Positions 8,405-18,100 of a stretch of 62,511 nt of DNA are shown here, in pieces; the first letter of the stretch is position 1; the number at the start of each line of letters is the position of its first letter. The DNA comes from Candidatus Kuenenia stuttgartensis. Its GTDB lineage: Bacteria > Planctomycetota > Planctomycetia > Planctomycetales > Planctomycetaceae. The notes under the pieces are model-generated. The model made no database searches, had not been told where the DNA came from, and saw nothing but the letters and a program-made list of their open reading frames with translations. The translations under genes and the position numbers were made by a program. Location of the stretch: contig CAMDPK010000021.1 of the NCBI GenBank assembly GCA_945904015.1, forward strand, positions 1-62,511, read 5' to 3'.

Positions 8405-8892
8405 CACGGTGCTCCCTCTGCCATCAGAGCGACACCTGGAGTTCCCGCTGCCTGACAACGTCGATAATGCTCCGCGAGTTTCGGCTTGTCTGTTGGATCG
8501 GCGATCCACTGGCAGTCGAGTCCCCACGCGCCGAGGATCGGCTCAGCGAACGTCTTGGCCGTGTCGCGTGACTGCGGCACCAACCAATTGCGGACTCCGA
8601 TCAGCGAGTAAATCGGCAGCTTCAAATCGAACAACACATTTCGCAGTGCATCTCCCGATTCAAACAACCCGGTCGTCTGCATCACCACCAGAGGTGACTT
8701 GCCTCCGAGATGCAGCCCCGCCGCCAACGGCCACGCTTCGCCTTCTCGGCAAACTCGAACCAGCCGCAACCGCGATGAATTCGCGAGCGAATGCTCCCAA
8801 GGACCGATCGCCGTATCGGGAACCCACACCACATGCGTGACCCCCAACTCAGCGAAGATCGTTTCAATTTCAGGTCCGGTAAACATGGTCAT
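8404..8892 (-). CDS. TPP-dependent decarboxylase, alpha (Pyr domain) subunit
   Basis: A 162-residue pyrimidine-binding half of a split TPP enzyme. The family signature lies in VCREGEAWPLAAGLHLGG, where the Glu activates the TPP aminopyrimidine ring, and in VVMQTTGLFESGDALRNV. It pairs with the TPP-binding subunit immediately downstream, with a TGATG overlap. This split arrangement is typical of sulfopyruvate decarboxylase ComD/ComE and phosphonopyruvate decarboxylase homologues. ATG codons at 8892 and 8886 are both possible starts. It is the first gene of the four-gene minus-strand group. Confidence 0.83.
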   Translation of the reverse strand: MTMFTGPEIETIFAELGVTHVVWVPDTAIGPWEHSLANSSRLRLVRVCREGEAWPLAAGLHLGGKSPLVVMQTTGLFESGDALRNVLFDLKLPIYSLIGVRNWLVPQSRDTAKTFAEPILGAWGLDCQWIADPTDKPKLAEHYRRCQAAGTPGVALMAEGAP

Positions 8893-8898
8893 CCAAAC

Positions 8899-8994
8899 TA
8901 ACCCGAAGCGTCAGCGAGGGCGAACGCTTCAGGAGACTGTGATCGTGCGATGGAAAGTTTACGAAGCGCCCGCCCTCGCTGACGCTTCGGGTTA
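8899..8994. repeat. REPIN-like inverted repeat, perfect 24-nt arms
   Basis: The arms 8899-8922 and 8971-8994 are exact inverted copies (TAACCCGAAGCGTCAGCGAG...). The loop is 48 nt. It fills almost the whole gap between the YetA-like gene and the TPP alpha-subunit gene. No T-run follows it in the minus-strand direction of the flanking genes. Confidence 0.9.
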
Positions 8995-8999
8995 CTTTT

Positions 9000-11900
9000 T
9001 CACTCCGCCAGCCTCGCTTCCGGCAACGGTTCTGGCACACTGGCTTTCAAATCATCATCGAAGTGCATCAGCAACAAAGTTTGAGGATCAGGTTGGAACG
9101 GCTTGGTCGGTGGATCGAAGCGAATGGGATTGAAGGTCTGCTGCGGCCCGTACTCGACTTGCAGATCAGCGTAGCGAGCGACGTTCGAGATGCGCAGTTC
9201 GTCGATCGAGAAGGCCGTCCCGGCGACGGCTCGGCTGACGAATTCCATCAGTCGCTTGGCGGTCTTCGGTCCTGACGATGGGCGAGCACTGCTGTAGCCG
9301 TCCCAATTCGCGCTGCGGTAGAAGGCCGAGTCGCGGCCATCGATGTAGGTGTAGGTGATCGTTCTCTCTGGATCACCTCGATACGGTGCCCAAACCAGCG
9401 CGACGTGAGTCCAATCGTTCAACTTCAGTTTGTTGGGAAGAGGGACCGTGAGCACGCCATTCGTCAACAGGCTGGGCAGTTTGATCGGCGTCAGGCGTTC
9501 GTCCCATTGCTTGCGAACCCAGAATTCAATCGTCCCTTGTCGTACGTCGAAGAGGGGCGTTTCGGTTCCGAGTTGATCAGGGATGTGCAGCGCTCGCTTG
9601 GGTACGATTTGCACCGCGCTTCCGAAGCGGCCGGGGAGGAATGGTTCGTGGCCGACGCTGCTAGCGTCGGCACTCGTGAATCGAAAACTTGGACCGACGC
9701 AAGCTGCGTCGGCCACGGCGGCGGGCGTCACCCAGCACGCAGGCTCGGGACGATCGACGACTCGGAACCAGCCCGGCTTGGTGGCCAACTCGATCCGGAC
9801 CATGACAGGATGAGATTCCTTCAACTCGAACGTCACCGAGTTGCCGCTCACTTTGCCGAGACGTTCCTGGCCGTCGCGATCTCGCAGTCGCAACGAGGTG
9901 GCTTCGGCCGATTCGAGTTTCAAGAGTTGCTCGTCAGCCGCAATCGGCAGCCAGACTGCTTCGCCCGGCTTGAGCGACAGTGGTTGAGCGGCATTCCAAA
10001 TCGGCATCGCGGAGTTGTTCCAATCGAGCACCGCCAGTTCGAGCTTCGGCGTGAACACATAATGCCCGGCCGGAGCCGTTGCGGGGATCGTCACGCGATG
10101 CAGATAGACTTCGTACTGAGCCAGAATCCGGTCGAACGGCTGACTCTCGGAAGCGAATTTCTCGGTCTTCACGACGAAGTCGCGGAACGGCTTCGCATCG
10201 GGACCGATGAGCGTCACTCCAGAATCAAAGCCCCACAACGTCGCGTGGAATACTTCGTTGGCGAGCTTCTGAATGGCAATCGTCGTCCGTTGCGGCGGGA
10301 GCGGTCGTGGTCCAACTCTCACACCATCCCTTCTCGCCGCATCGAGTGCCCAGATCAGTCGCGGCGTACCGGCAAATGTTCTTGCCGGTGCATACGGATT
10401 GTAGATCCGCTCGCCGATCTCTTCGGGCTTCGTCAACGGGTTCGAGTACGGTCGCAGCAGGTCCAACTCCTTCGCGGCGAGCGGCAGGAACCGCGGATCG
10501 CGAGTGAAGTAGTACGCGTAGCCAAGATACGAATTGGAGTAGACGCCGACCGACTCGTGCTCGCGGAACGGATCGGCGGCGTAACCGGTCGCGAAGTACC
10601 GAGCGAGAATGTCGGGCATACGCGGGTCGTTGGTGACTCGGCTGTACTTCCACAAAGCCGGAACCCAGAAGTGCCCCATTGATGGAGCGTCAGCATGCGC
10701 CGGCAGATCGCTGTCCTGCGGTCGCCATGTACCGGTCGCGTGCGGTGGATCGAGAAACGCATCGGCACATTCGCGCAATGCTTGGCCGACGCGCGGATCC
10801 CAGGTGTGCTCGTAGAGCGTCGCGAGGCTGAAGAACATCGTCATCTGATGCCGCGTGCCGGAATGAAACGGAGCGTAGTCGCGGATCATCGCGGCCCAAC
10901 TCTTCGGCGGTGTACCGGCCGCGGTCGGGCGGAACCAAGCCTGCTCGCGATACCACGGCTGCGCGTCGGTCGAGGCGCTTGCCACGCCAGCCAGTTCGCC
11001 GAAGTACGTTCGCCAATACTCAATCACGTCGTTGTACCGCTCGTCGCCGGTCAGATAGTACGCGAGCGTCGTCGTCTCCAGAGTCCGGTGATAGCTGGCC
11101 CAGAACTGTGCTCCGCCGCGGAGCCAAGCTTCGCCGCGTACGTGATGGCGGACATAGTGCGTCGGGCTGTCGATGCTCCATTCGCCCGGTCGCCAGTGCA
11201 GCGTGCGATGCTCCGGTTCGCCGCCTCGCCAATCGCATTCGATGGTCGTCGGCTGGTGCGACACAGCGACATCGACCCAATGATTCTCGGACGGGATCGC
11301 CCAGTCGTAGAACTTCCGCTCGCCGGAACGCAGATAGTTCCACCAGAGCTGCGTCTCTTTCCCGTAGGTGTGAAATTCAAACCGCCGCGAATCGGCGAAG
11401 AACTTTTTGGTCTCGGCATCCCAGTGGTAGCTGTAATGCGGCCCTGCTCCGAATAGCCACCAACCGTAATCACCGAACTCGTCCTGCACTTGCCGAGACA
11501 GGTCGAAGATGCGATCCACGGCCGCTTCGCCGGGTGAATCGTTCGGTCGTGCCGCGAGCGGGCCGAAGACATCGGTCGAACAATTCCAGGCACCGCTCGC
11601 CAACGCCAGTGGCTGTGACGCGGCAAGCCGGCCGTATTCAGCGCCCTCATCGCGGCGACTGGCAGGCCCGAAGTGCAGCCAGAACTCGTGGTGCTTGTTG
11701 ATCCCCAAACCATCGGCCGCGCCGCGTTTGATCGCGGGGACATCCGCGAACAAGAAAAACGGTTCGAGCGGACTGAGAGCGGCTTTCTCTTGGCCGGCGC
11801 GGAGATACTTCGCACCGCCCGCCCCGAAGAACTGCTCGATCCCTGCTGCGCCGAAATCCAACTCACCACCGCGCGGACTCCACAGATGCAGCGTCAATTG

Positions 11901-13022
11901 ATTCGGTGTCGCTTTCCACTCTTTCGGAAACTGCTGCCAGAACCAACGCAGCGAGCCGGTCACGCTACTGCGGTCGTCGGACGCTTGCAGCCATTCTCCC
12001 ATCCGTTCAGGTTGAGTCAGCGTTCTCGTCTGTTGTGCGGACGTTTGGACGACCGCAGCCTCGTGCTCCAGATTGCCGTAGTGCCGGAACGTCTTCTGAA
12101 AGCTGGAGACCGACTGTGTGTCGGCTTGCCATGCCACATCGAGCGGCTGATTTCCCGCCTCGCCAGACGCATCGACCACGACGCGACGTCCGGCGGTTTT
12201 CACTTTCAGATCGAGTGCAAAGCCGATGTCGGCGAATCGCGTCTGCTTCGTCGAGCCGATGAAGCCCAACTCGTCGATCACTTTCACCAGCGGCAGGCCG
12301 GCGAAGAAATGATAGCGCGTCCGGTACTTGGCAATTCGCTCACCACCGGGTCCGGTGTAGAAGCCATCGACTCGCACGCAGACACGCACCGGACCGGACG
12401 ATTCGACGACCACACGCCGGTCGATGCCATCGCGCGCACTCGAAAACCGCTGGCCGGTTTGATCGAGGTAGTAGTGCTCGCCGTCCGCCGCACCAGCCGC
12501 AACGAGTTCATCCGGAACGGCCTGACCATCTCCATTCAAGTCGGCGGAAATCGTCCGCAACGCGGCTGCACCGGCAGCCGAAAACTCTGCACGCAGTGCT
12601 CCAGTCGAAACTTTCACTGCGACGTCGCTCGCCTCAATGAGCTTTTTCGCCAACTGCTGGCGTACGACGTCGTCGCCAAACTCCAGCGCGTATTTGCGTC
12701 CTGGTTCGGCCACGAAGTCGATTGTCAGCCACCGCACGCTTTTCCGTTCTGCATCCCAAGTCGCGGCGACTCGTGCTTGCAGTGGTTGCTCCGCTCCGCG
12801 ATCGTCGATCAGGCGACAGTGCTCGGCACTGGTCAGCTTCCCGCGAGGAAACGGCACACCAGTCGTCATCGGCCAAGCGGCCTTGCGGTCAGCGAATGGT
12901 TCGTCGATGACCAGTTCCACTCGCGTCGCCGCCGTGGCGAAGTTCTGAGGAACGCAAAGTTGAGCCGAGAGGAGGCCGATTGCCACGAGAATCGAAGTGC
13001 GATGCGGCATGGCGAATCTCAT
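9000..13022 (-). CDS. Large secreted YetA/PcRGLX-like protein with C-terminal LamG-type domain
   Basis: A 1340-residue exported protein. A signal peptide is visible (ILVAIGLLSAQLCVPQNFATA). The N-terminal 250 or so residues (VELVIDEPFADRKAAWPMTTGVPFPRG onward) resemble the RIFT-barrel start of YetA / exo-rhamnogalacturonan-lyase-like proteins, followed by a large helical (alpha/alpha) toroid-like region. The C terminus from about residue 1130 looks like a concanavalin A/LamG fold (GTIEFWVRKQW, LNDWTHVALVW, SIDELRISNVARY). A polysaccharide-lyase role is inferred. The REPIN-like element at 9648-9716 adds 23 codons in frame just before the LamG domain. GAGG lies five bases before the ATG at 13022; ATG at 13010 is an alternative. 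Confidence 0.7.
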   Translation of the reverse strand: MRFAMPHRTSILVAIGLLSAQLCVPQNFATAATRVELVIDEPFADRKAAWPMTTGVPFPRGKLTSAEHCRLIDDRGAEQPLQARVAATWDAERKSVRWLTIDFVAEPGRKYALEFGDDVVRQQLAKKLIEASDVAVKVSTGALRAEFSAAGAAALRTISADLNGDGQAVPDELVAAGAADGEHYYLDQTGQRFSSARDGIDRRVVVESSGPVRVCVRVDGFYTGPGGERIAKYRTRYHFFAGLPLVKVIDELGFIGSTKQTRFADIGFALDLKVKTAGRRVVVDASGEAGNQPLDVAWQADTQSVSSFQKTFRHYGNLEHEAAVVQTSAQQTRTLTQPERMGEWLQASDDRSSVTGSLRWFWQQFPKEWKATPNQLTLHLWSPRGGELDFGAAGIEQFFGAGGAKYLRAGQEKAALSPLEPFFLFADVPAIKRGAADGLGINKHHEFWLHFGPASRRDEGAEYGRLAASQPLALASGAWNCSTDVFGPLAARPNDSPGEAAVDRIFDLSRQVQDEFGDYGWWLFGAGPHYSYHWDAETKKFFADSRRFEFHTYGKETQLWWNYLRSGERKFYDWAIPSENHWVDVAVSHQPTTIECDWRGGEPEHRTLHWRPGEWSIDSPTHYVRHHVRGEAWLRGGAQFWASYHRTLETTTLAYYLTGDERYNDVIEYWRTYFGELAGVASASTDAQPWYREQAWFRPTAAGTPPKSWAAMIRDYAPFHSGTRHQMTMFFSLATLYEHTWDPRVGQALRECADAFLDPPHATGTWRPQDSDLPAHADAPSMGHFWVPALWKYSRVTNDPRMPDILARYFATGYAADPFREHESVGVYSNSYLGYAYYFTRDPRFLPLAAKELDLLRPYSNPLTKPEEIGERIYNPYAPARTFAGTPRLIWALDAARRDGVRVGPRPLPPQRTTIAIQKLANEVFHATLWGFDSGVTLIGPDAKPFRDFVVKTEKFASESQPFDRILAQYEVYLHRVTIPATAPAGHYVFTPKLELAVLDWNNSAMPIWNAAQPLSLKPGEAVWLPIAADEQLLKLESAEATSLRLRDRDGQERLGKVSGNSVTFELKESHPVMVRIELATKPGWFRVVDRPEPACWVTPAAVADAACVGPSFRFTSADASSVGHEPFLPGRFGSAVQIVPKRALHIPDQLGTETPLFDVRQGTIEFWVRKQWDERLTPIKLPSLLTNGVLTVPLPNKLKLNDWTHVALVWAPYRGDPERTITYTYIDGRDSAFYRSANWDGYSSARPSSGPKTAKRLMEFVSRAVAGTAFSIDELRISNVARYADLQVEYGPQQTFNPIRFDPPTKPFQPDPQTLLLMHFDDDLKASVPEPLPEARLAE
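9648..9716. repeat. REPIN-like inverted repeat inside the YetA-like gene
   Basis: The arms 9647-9670 and 9694-9717 match at 22 of 24 positions. Each arm is GTGG followed by the hairpin CCGACGCT-GCT-AGCGTCGG or its variant. From GTGG to CCAC the element is 69 nt, exactly 23 codons, with no stop in the coding frame. Confidence 0.88.
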
Positions 13023-13242
13023 GAGAACCTCGGTGGGTAAGACAGCGAGCGACTCGGCGAAAACGAAGATTCGTGGCAGGCATGCAGAGTTCTATCAAAT
13101 GTTGAGAAGCAGGAGCACTCTTCCGACTCACGAACGCATGGCCATCGTCTGAAGCAGGCGAGCCAGCCGTGGTTCTTCCGAGCTTGCGGCGGTTGCAGCT
13201 ATAATCTCGCCGCTTTTGCTCACACCTTTTGAGGAGACAACA

Positions 13243-13725
13243 ATGGATAGCCGCGAAGCGATCAAGAGTTCAATCGGCACCGCCGATTTTGTGGCGATTG
13301 GATACCTCGCCGATCTGACGGATCAGGATTTCATGCTGCGTCCGCATCCCGGATGCAATCACATCAATTGGCAGATCGGACATCTCGTCGCTGCCGAGCA
13401 CGGCATGATCAATCAAGTGGCCCCAGGAGCCATGCCCGCTCTGCCGATCGGGTTCGCCGACAAGTACACGAAAGAGACGGCGACCTCGGATGACCCCACG
13501 AAGTTCGTCAAAAAGGATGAACTGCTACGAGTCGCCAAAGAGCAACGCGTGGCGACGCTCGCAGCTTTGAGCAAGGTTAGCGATGCCGATCTCGATCAAC
13601 CCACTGGCGTCGATTACGCGCCCACGGTTGGAGCGATGTTCTTGCTGCAAGGCTGCCATTGGCTGATGCACTGCGGCCAGTGGGTCATCGTCCGCCGCAG
13701 TCTCGGCAAACCGGCACTGTTTTAG
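13243..13725 (+). CDS. DinB-like four-helix metal-binding protein
   Basis: A 160-residue protein of the DinB/YfiT-like superfamily, which are small four-helix bundles that usually bind a divalent metal and often act as thiol-dependent transferases. Candidate ligand histidines lie in HINWQIGHLVAAEHG and in CHWLMHCGQW near the C terminus, the spacing typical of the family. The start ATG at 13243 has GAGGAGACAACA upstream. It is convergent with the BKACE gene and their stop codons overlap. The reaction cannot be read from the sequence. Confidence 0.75.
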   Translation: MDSREAIKSSIGTADFVAIGYLADLTDQDFMLRPHPGCNHINWQIGHLVAAEHGMINQVAPGAMPALPIGFADKYTKETATSDDPTKFVKKDELLRVAKEQRVATLAALSKVSDADLDQPTGVDYAPTVGAMFLLQGCHWLMHCGQWVIVRRSLGKPALF

Positions 13726-14657
13726 AACGCAACTTGGCTCACCCCTTTGAGCGCCAGGATCTGTCGCACTTCGGTCGGTGTCGCGATCTCCAACGAAAGC
13801 TCGGCCAGGATGCCGCGAATCTTGCGGACCTGGTCGGCGTTCGATTTGGCCAGTTCCCCTTTGCCGAGGTAGAGGTTGTCTTCCAGGCCGACTCGAACGT
13901 TGCCACCCATGATCGCGCCTGTGGTGACGAAGTTCGTTTGATGCTTTCCGGCTGCGAGAATCGACCAGACGTAATCGCGTCCAAAGAGCTTGTCGGCAAT
14001 GCGGCGCATGTGCAGCAGGTTTTCGATATCGCAGCCGATGCCTCCCAGGATGCCAAAGATTGACTGCACGAAGAACGGCGGTTTGGCCAAACCTCGATCG
14101 ACAAAATAGGCGAGGTTGTAGAGATGCCCGATGTCGTAGCACTCGAATTCAAATCGCGTGCCGCAGCCTCGGCCGAGCTTTTCGAGGATCGTCTCGATGT
14201 CGGCGAACGTGTTCTTGAAGATGAAGTCGCGAGTCCGTTCGAGGTACTGCGGCTCCCAAGGGTGTTGCCAGTCCGAGAATTTTTCGATCGCGGGGAACAA
14301 GCCGAAGTTCATCGACCCCATGTTGCACGAGCACATCTCCGGTTGCAGTCGCAGCGGTGCGGCGAGCCGTTGCTCGACCGTCATGTTGTGTCCGCCGCCG
14401 GTGGTGATGTTGATGATCGCATCCGTTCGCTGCTTGATCTGCGGCAGGAATTCCAAAAAGACTTCCGCGATCGGAGTCGGGCAGCCGGTCTGCGGATCGC
14501 GAGCGTGCAGGTGCAAAATCGCCGCACCGGCTTCGGCCGCCTCTACCGCGCTGGTCGCGATTTGGTCGGGAGTAATCGGCAAATATGGGGACATCGTCGG
14601 CGTGTGAATCGCCCCCGTGACCGCACATGTGATGATGACTTTTCGAGTCTCTGCCAT
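13722..14657 (-). CDS. BKACE-family beta-keto acid cleavage enzyme (DUF849)
   Basis: A 311-residue TIM-barrel zinc enzyme of the BKACE family, which condenses a beta-keto acid with acetyl-CoA to give acetoacetate and a new CoA ester (the founder is Kce of lysine fermentation). The N-terminal VIITCAVTGAIHTPTMSPYLPITPDQIA and the zinc site HLHARDPQTG are clear, as are INITTGGG and the late GGNVRVGLEDNLYL. The length matches the family. It is transcribed alone on the minus strand. Its natural substrate cannot be predicted. Confidence 0.92.
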   Translation of the reverse strand: MAETRKVIITCAVTGAIHTPTMSPYLPITPDQIATSAVEAAEAGAAILHLHARDPQTGCPTPIAEVFLEFLPQIKQRTDAIINITTGGGHNMTVEQRLAAPLRLQPEMCSCNMGSMNFGLFPAIEKFSDWQHPWEPQYLERTRDFIFKNTFADIETILEKLGRGCGTRFEFECYDIGHLYNLAYFVDRGLAKPPFFVQSIFGILGGIGCDIENLLHMRRIADKLFGRDYVWSILAAGKHQTNFVTTGAIMGGNVRVGLEDNLYLGKGELAKSNADQVRKIRGILAELSLEIATPTEVRQILALKGVSQVAF

Positions 14658-14731
14658 CGTTTGACTCCCGGCTGACTGGTCGGTTGACGGCCGCTTTCGG
14701 CCGCAGGATCGGGTGAGGATCGTAACGGCAA

Positions 14732-14754
14732 GTAGCGGATGCGTCTCGCATCCG
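14732..14754. repeat. REP-like single hairpin
   Basis: GTAG is followed by the hairpin CGGATGCG-TCT-CGCATCCG. GTAG plus hairpin is the classic REP layout. It directly abuts the next element at 14756. Confidence 0.6.
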
Positions 14755-14755
14755 T

Positions 14756-14853
14756 CGTGGTACAGATTGGCGAGCGGAGAACGTCAGTCCTCCGAGTGAT
14801 CCAGCCAAAATCCTCGGGGGATTCACTTCCCCCGCTCGCCAAGCTGTACCACG
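14756..14853. repeat. REPIN-like inverted repeat
   Basis: The arms 14756-14777 and 14832-14853 match at 21 of 22 positions (CGTGGTACAGATTGGCGAGC...). The interior contains a second, weaker pair (GTCAGTCCTCCGAGTGATCC versus AATCCTCGGGGGATTCAC). Confidence 0.8.
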
Positions 14854-15113
14854 ACCCGCGCACCCATCGGCAACGGGATGTTGTGACATCGTTTGGCAAA
14901 CTCTGACGGTCGCGGTGACTCGTTCGGTCCGGATAGATCTGCGACCGCCTGAATCGCCTGCCGATGTTTCGTAGCCCGCAAGGTCACGGTTCGGATTTTG
15001 GCGGACTTCGATGATCGTGACGATCGAATCAATTGTTCGCGTCAGCTTCGACGATCTCTGGAGAGCTAAGTTCCGCGACATGGGTCGCAATCTGACCGGT
15101 AAGGACGCCGCAC

Positions 15114-18100
15114 GTGAGTCGATACTCGTCGAGACTGCCCCTTGCGCCATGCGCCCACAATCGTTGGCGGGCGTTGAGCATGTGTCTCTTTGCGTCGCTG
15201 GCTCTCGTGGGCTGTTCACACACGTCTTCCACGACAGGGCATTCGTTTGCCACAAAACAACCAGAAGCCGACGGGGACATGGTCTCCGTTTTTGGCACCG
15301 TCGGTTGGACCGATACCGGCATTGAGGTCACAGAGGGTGAGCCGATTTCAATCTCGGCCAGCGGACGAGTGATCGTGCGACAATCGGATCGCTGGGGGCA
15401 GAAGTTCGAAGCGACCGTCAATCCGGAAGGAACATTCCTCGTTCACGACGGAATCCAAGATCAGAATTTCCCGCTGCCGAGCGGCAATCATGGCCCGGCT
15501 CCCTGCTTTTGCCTGATTGGCCGGATCGGCGATCAGGGCAAACCGTTCTTCGTCGGCAAGTCGAAAAGTTGGCCGGCGTCAGCGAGTGGCCGGCTGCAAC
15601 TCGCCGTCAACGATTTCGATCCCAGCGACAGCGAAGGGGCCTTTCACGCGCAAGTTTCGCGGCCGAAGTTGGTGCAGCCGATGAGCTACGAAGAAGTCGT
15701 CCCCGCAACCGACAACAGCGGTTCGCCGTTGCCGAACTGTCAGGCGGTTGTCTTCTACGTTGATGGCTTGCGACCCGATGTCGTGCGCGAGATGGCGACG
15801 ATGGGACACCTGCCGAATATCAAGTCGCTGTTTCTCGACAACGGCTGCTGGATGTCGAACTGCTTCACGGCGTTTCCGTCCGACACGATCACCTCAAACG
15901 GGACGATGTGGACCGGCTGCTTCTCCGACCGTCATGGCTTGAAAGGCCAAGTGCGGTTCTGCCGCGAAGGGCTCTCGTCGCAATCCTATCTTGATCCGCT
16001 CGGCCCCAGCCGCAGCGCGCGATTGCTGTCGCCGCAAGGATTGGATCGAGCGCTGGTGGATGGCCAATCGACCGCGCGAAAATTGATCTACGGCGGCAAG
16101 GAAGGACATCACTGGAAGCACTCGCTGACCAGCGACATCAAACCGCTGTACGAGATTCTGCGAAACGAAGGCCGCGATTGGGCGACCGGGGTGTTGCCGA
16201 TCATGACCGAAACGCCGCCGCCGCTGTGGAGCCGCAGTCTCGCTCGGACGGTGCCGTACTTCCAAGCCAACGACGCCTGGAAGTACATCGACGACGCGAA
16301 CGCCAACTACGCCGTGCGACAGCTCATGCCGCGCGAACAGCCGGTCATGATCGTCTGGCTTCCGGAAACCGATTCCGTCAGCCACAAAGAATGCCGAGGC
16401 CAATTCGGTGCGACTCGGCGAACGATCTCGCGCGCCGATCAGCTCATCGGGCAGATCGTCGCCGAGTTCAAAGCTCAGGATCGATTGCGCTCGACCTACT
16501 TCTGCCTCGTCAGCGATCACGGGCATCACGGCGGACGAACCGGACACCTGTCGCTGTTCGACTTCGCTCACGAGCTGTTCTATCGCCCGCGCGAACTCGA
16601 CGCCGACGGACGCTGGACCGGCGGCGGACTGGGCGTCACGGTGCGGCAACATCGCGAGCGTGCTCATCACGACGGCGACGGCGGTCGCGAATTCGTCTTC
16701 ATCGACGGCGACTCCGACGGAGCTGCCCGCATCTATTTCCCGAAGGGCAATTACCGCAGCCGGGACTGGTCCGGACCGAATCGCCCCGCAGATTTGCTGG
16801 CCTATCGGCTCGCCGAGCATTTGCCTCCGATCAATTTGGTCGACTTCCTCGCCCGCGCGGAATTCAATAACCCCGAAGGCCAACAGCAAGAGCGTGGCCG
16901 CAATGAGCCGGCTCGATTGTTTGATGAGTTTACGAATCGCCAACGAGCGATCGACCTCGTGTTGATGAAGCTCGGCGAGAATTCCGTGCTGGTGACGACC
17001 TCCGATCGCGGTTCGGCTGTCATCGAACGGCAGCCGCTCGAACGCACCTCGACCGATGCGGTTCGTTGGCAACTGCGATACTCCGTTGTCACCAACGTGC
17101 AGCCGGCCGCCGATGGGCAAGTCACCTTCGATGTCGTCGAGCATCCACTGCGCGATCCGCTCGGACTCACACAAGCGGTCGATGGCACTTTCCTCCGCGA
17201 ATGGCACAACGAACGCGAGTGGCTCGAAGCGCAGACTCCGACTCAGTATCCCGATTCGGTGGTCACGCTTTCGCGGCACATGCTCTGGCAGAACAACATC
17301 GCTCCGCAAGAGGCGGATGCCGCTCCCGACTTGGTCATCACCGCGCGACCCGGCTGGTACTTCGGCAACAACAGCTCACCCGGCACGATGCACGGCTATC
17401 CGTTGGCCGATGCGATGCGCGCCTGCATGTTCGTCGCCGGTCCGAACATTCGCCGAGGTGCCCGCATCGACGCCCCCTGTCGATTGGTGGACCTCACGCC
17501 GACACTGCTCGACATGGTGGGGAGCGGCACTCGCATGGACCACTTCGACGGCCAACCGATTCGAGCGATCTATCAACCCGCGACGCCGCACTTGCCGACG
17601 CCGATGTTCTCGCGGCACATCCAACAGACACCGCTGCCGATCCAAACCGCAGCGGCGGATGACGTGGACGGGCTGGCCTCGAAGATCGCACAGCTCAGCA
17701 GCAACGGCGACATCACCCTGACCTCCGGCCAAGTCATGCGAGCCGTCTTCTGGGACTCGGTCGATCTGAAGGCGTGGCAGCCGGTCAGCTACGAACCGGT
17801 GGCCGAGTACCCGGACCAGCCGCTGACGATCAACCATCCCGCCAGCCCCTACGACCTCAACAATCTCGCCTACAATGCGGTGCTGCTGACGGAACTGAGC
17901 GTCTTTCGCATCATGGACGATGTGGTCTCGCCGCTGACTCGCGGCAGAAGACCCTTCATGACCGCGACCGATCGAGTGGACTCGGCTCTGCGACACCACC
18001 GCAGCGAATGGGTCTCCGAAAGTGCGAACGTCATCGACCTGACCAACGCGACGATCTGGGACTATCAGCTCACGTCGCAAACCAACATGCGCCGCATCGA

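Larger units (their letters stand above)
14658..15113. other. 456-nt intergenic region carrying two adjacent palindromic elements
   Basis: This divergent gap between the BKACE gene and the phosphodiesterase lipoprotein gene holds the elements at 14732-14754 and 14756-14853. Bases 14854-15113 show no convincing gene, RNA or promoter; open frames crossing it are shadows. Confidence 0.6.

Noticed and set aside
15894..17309. 471-residue open frame opposite the phosphodiesterase
   Set aside because: The plus-strand frame carries the metal-binding motifs; this one has none.
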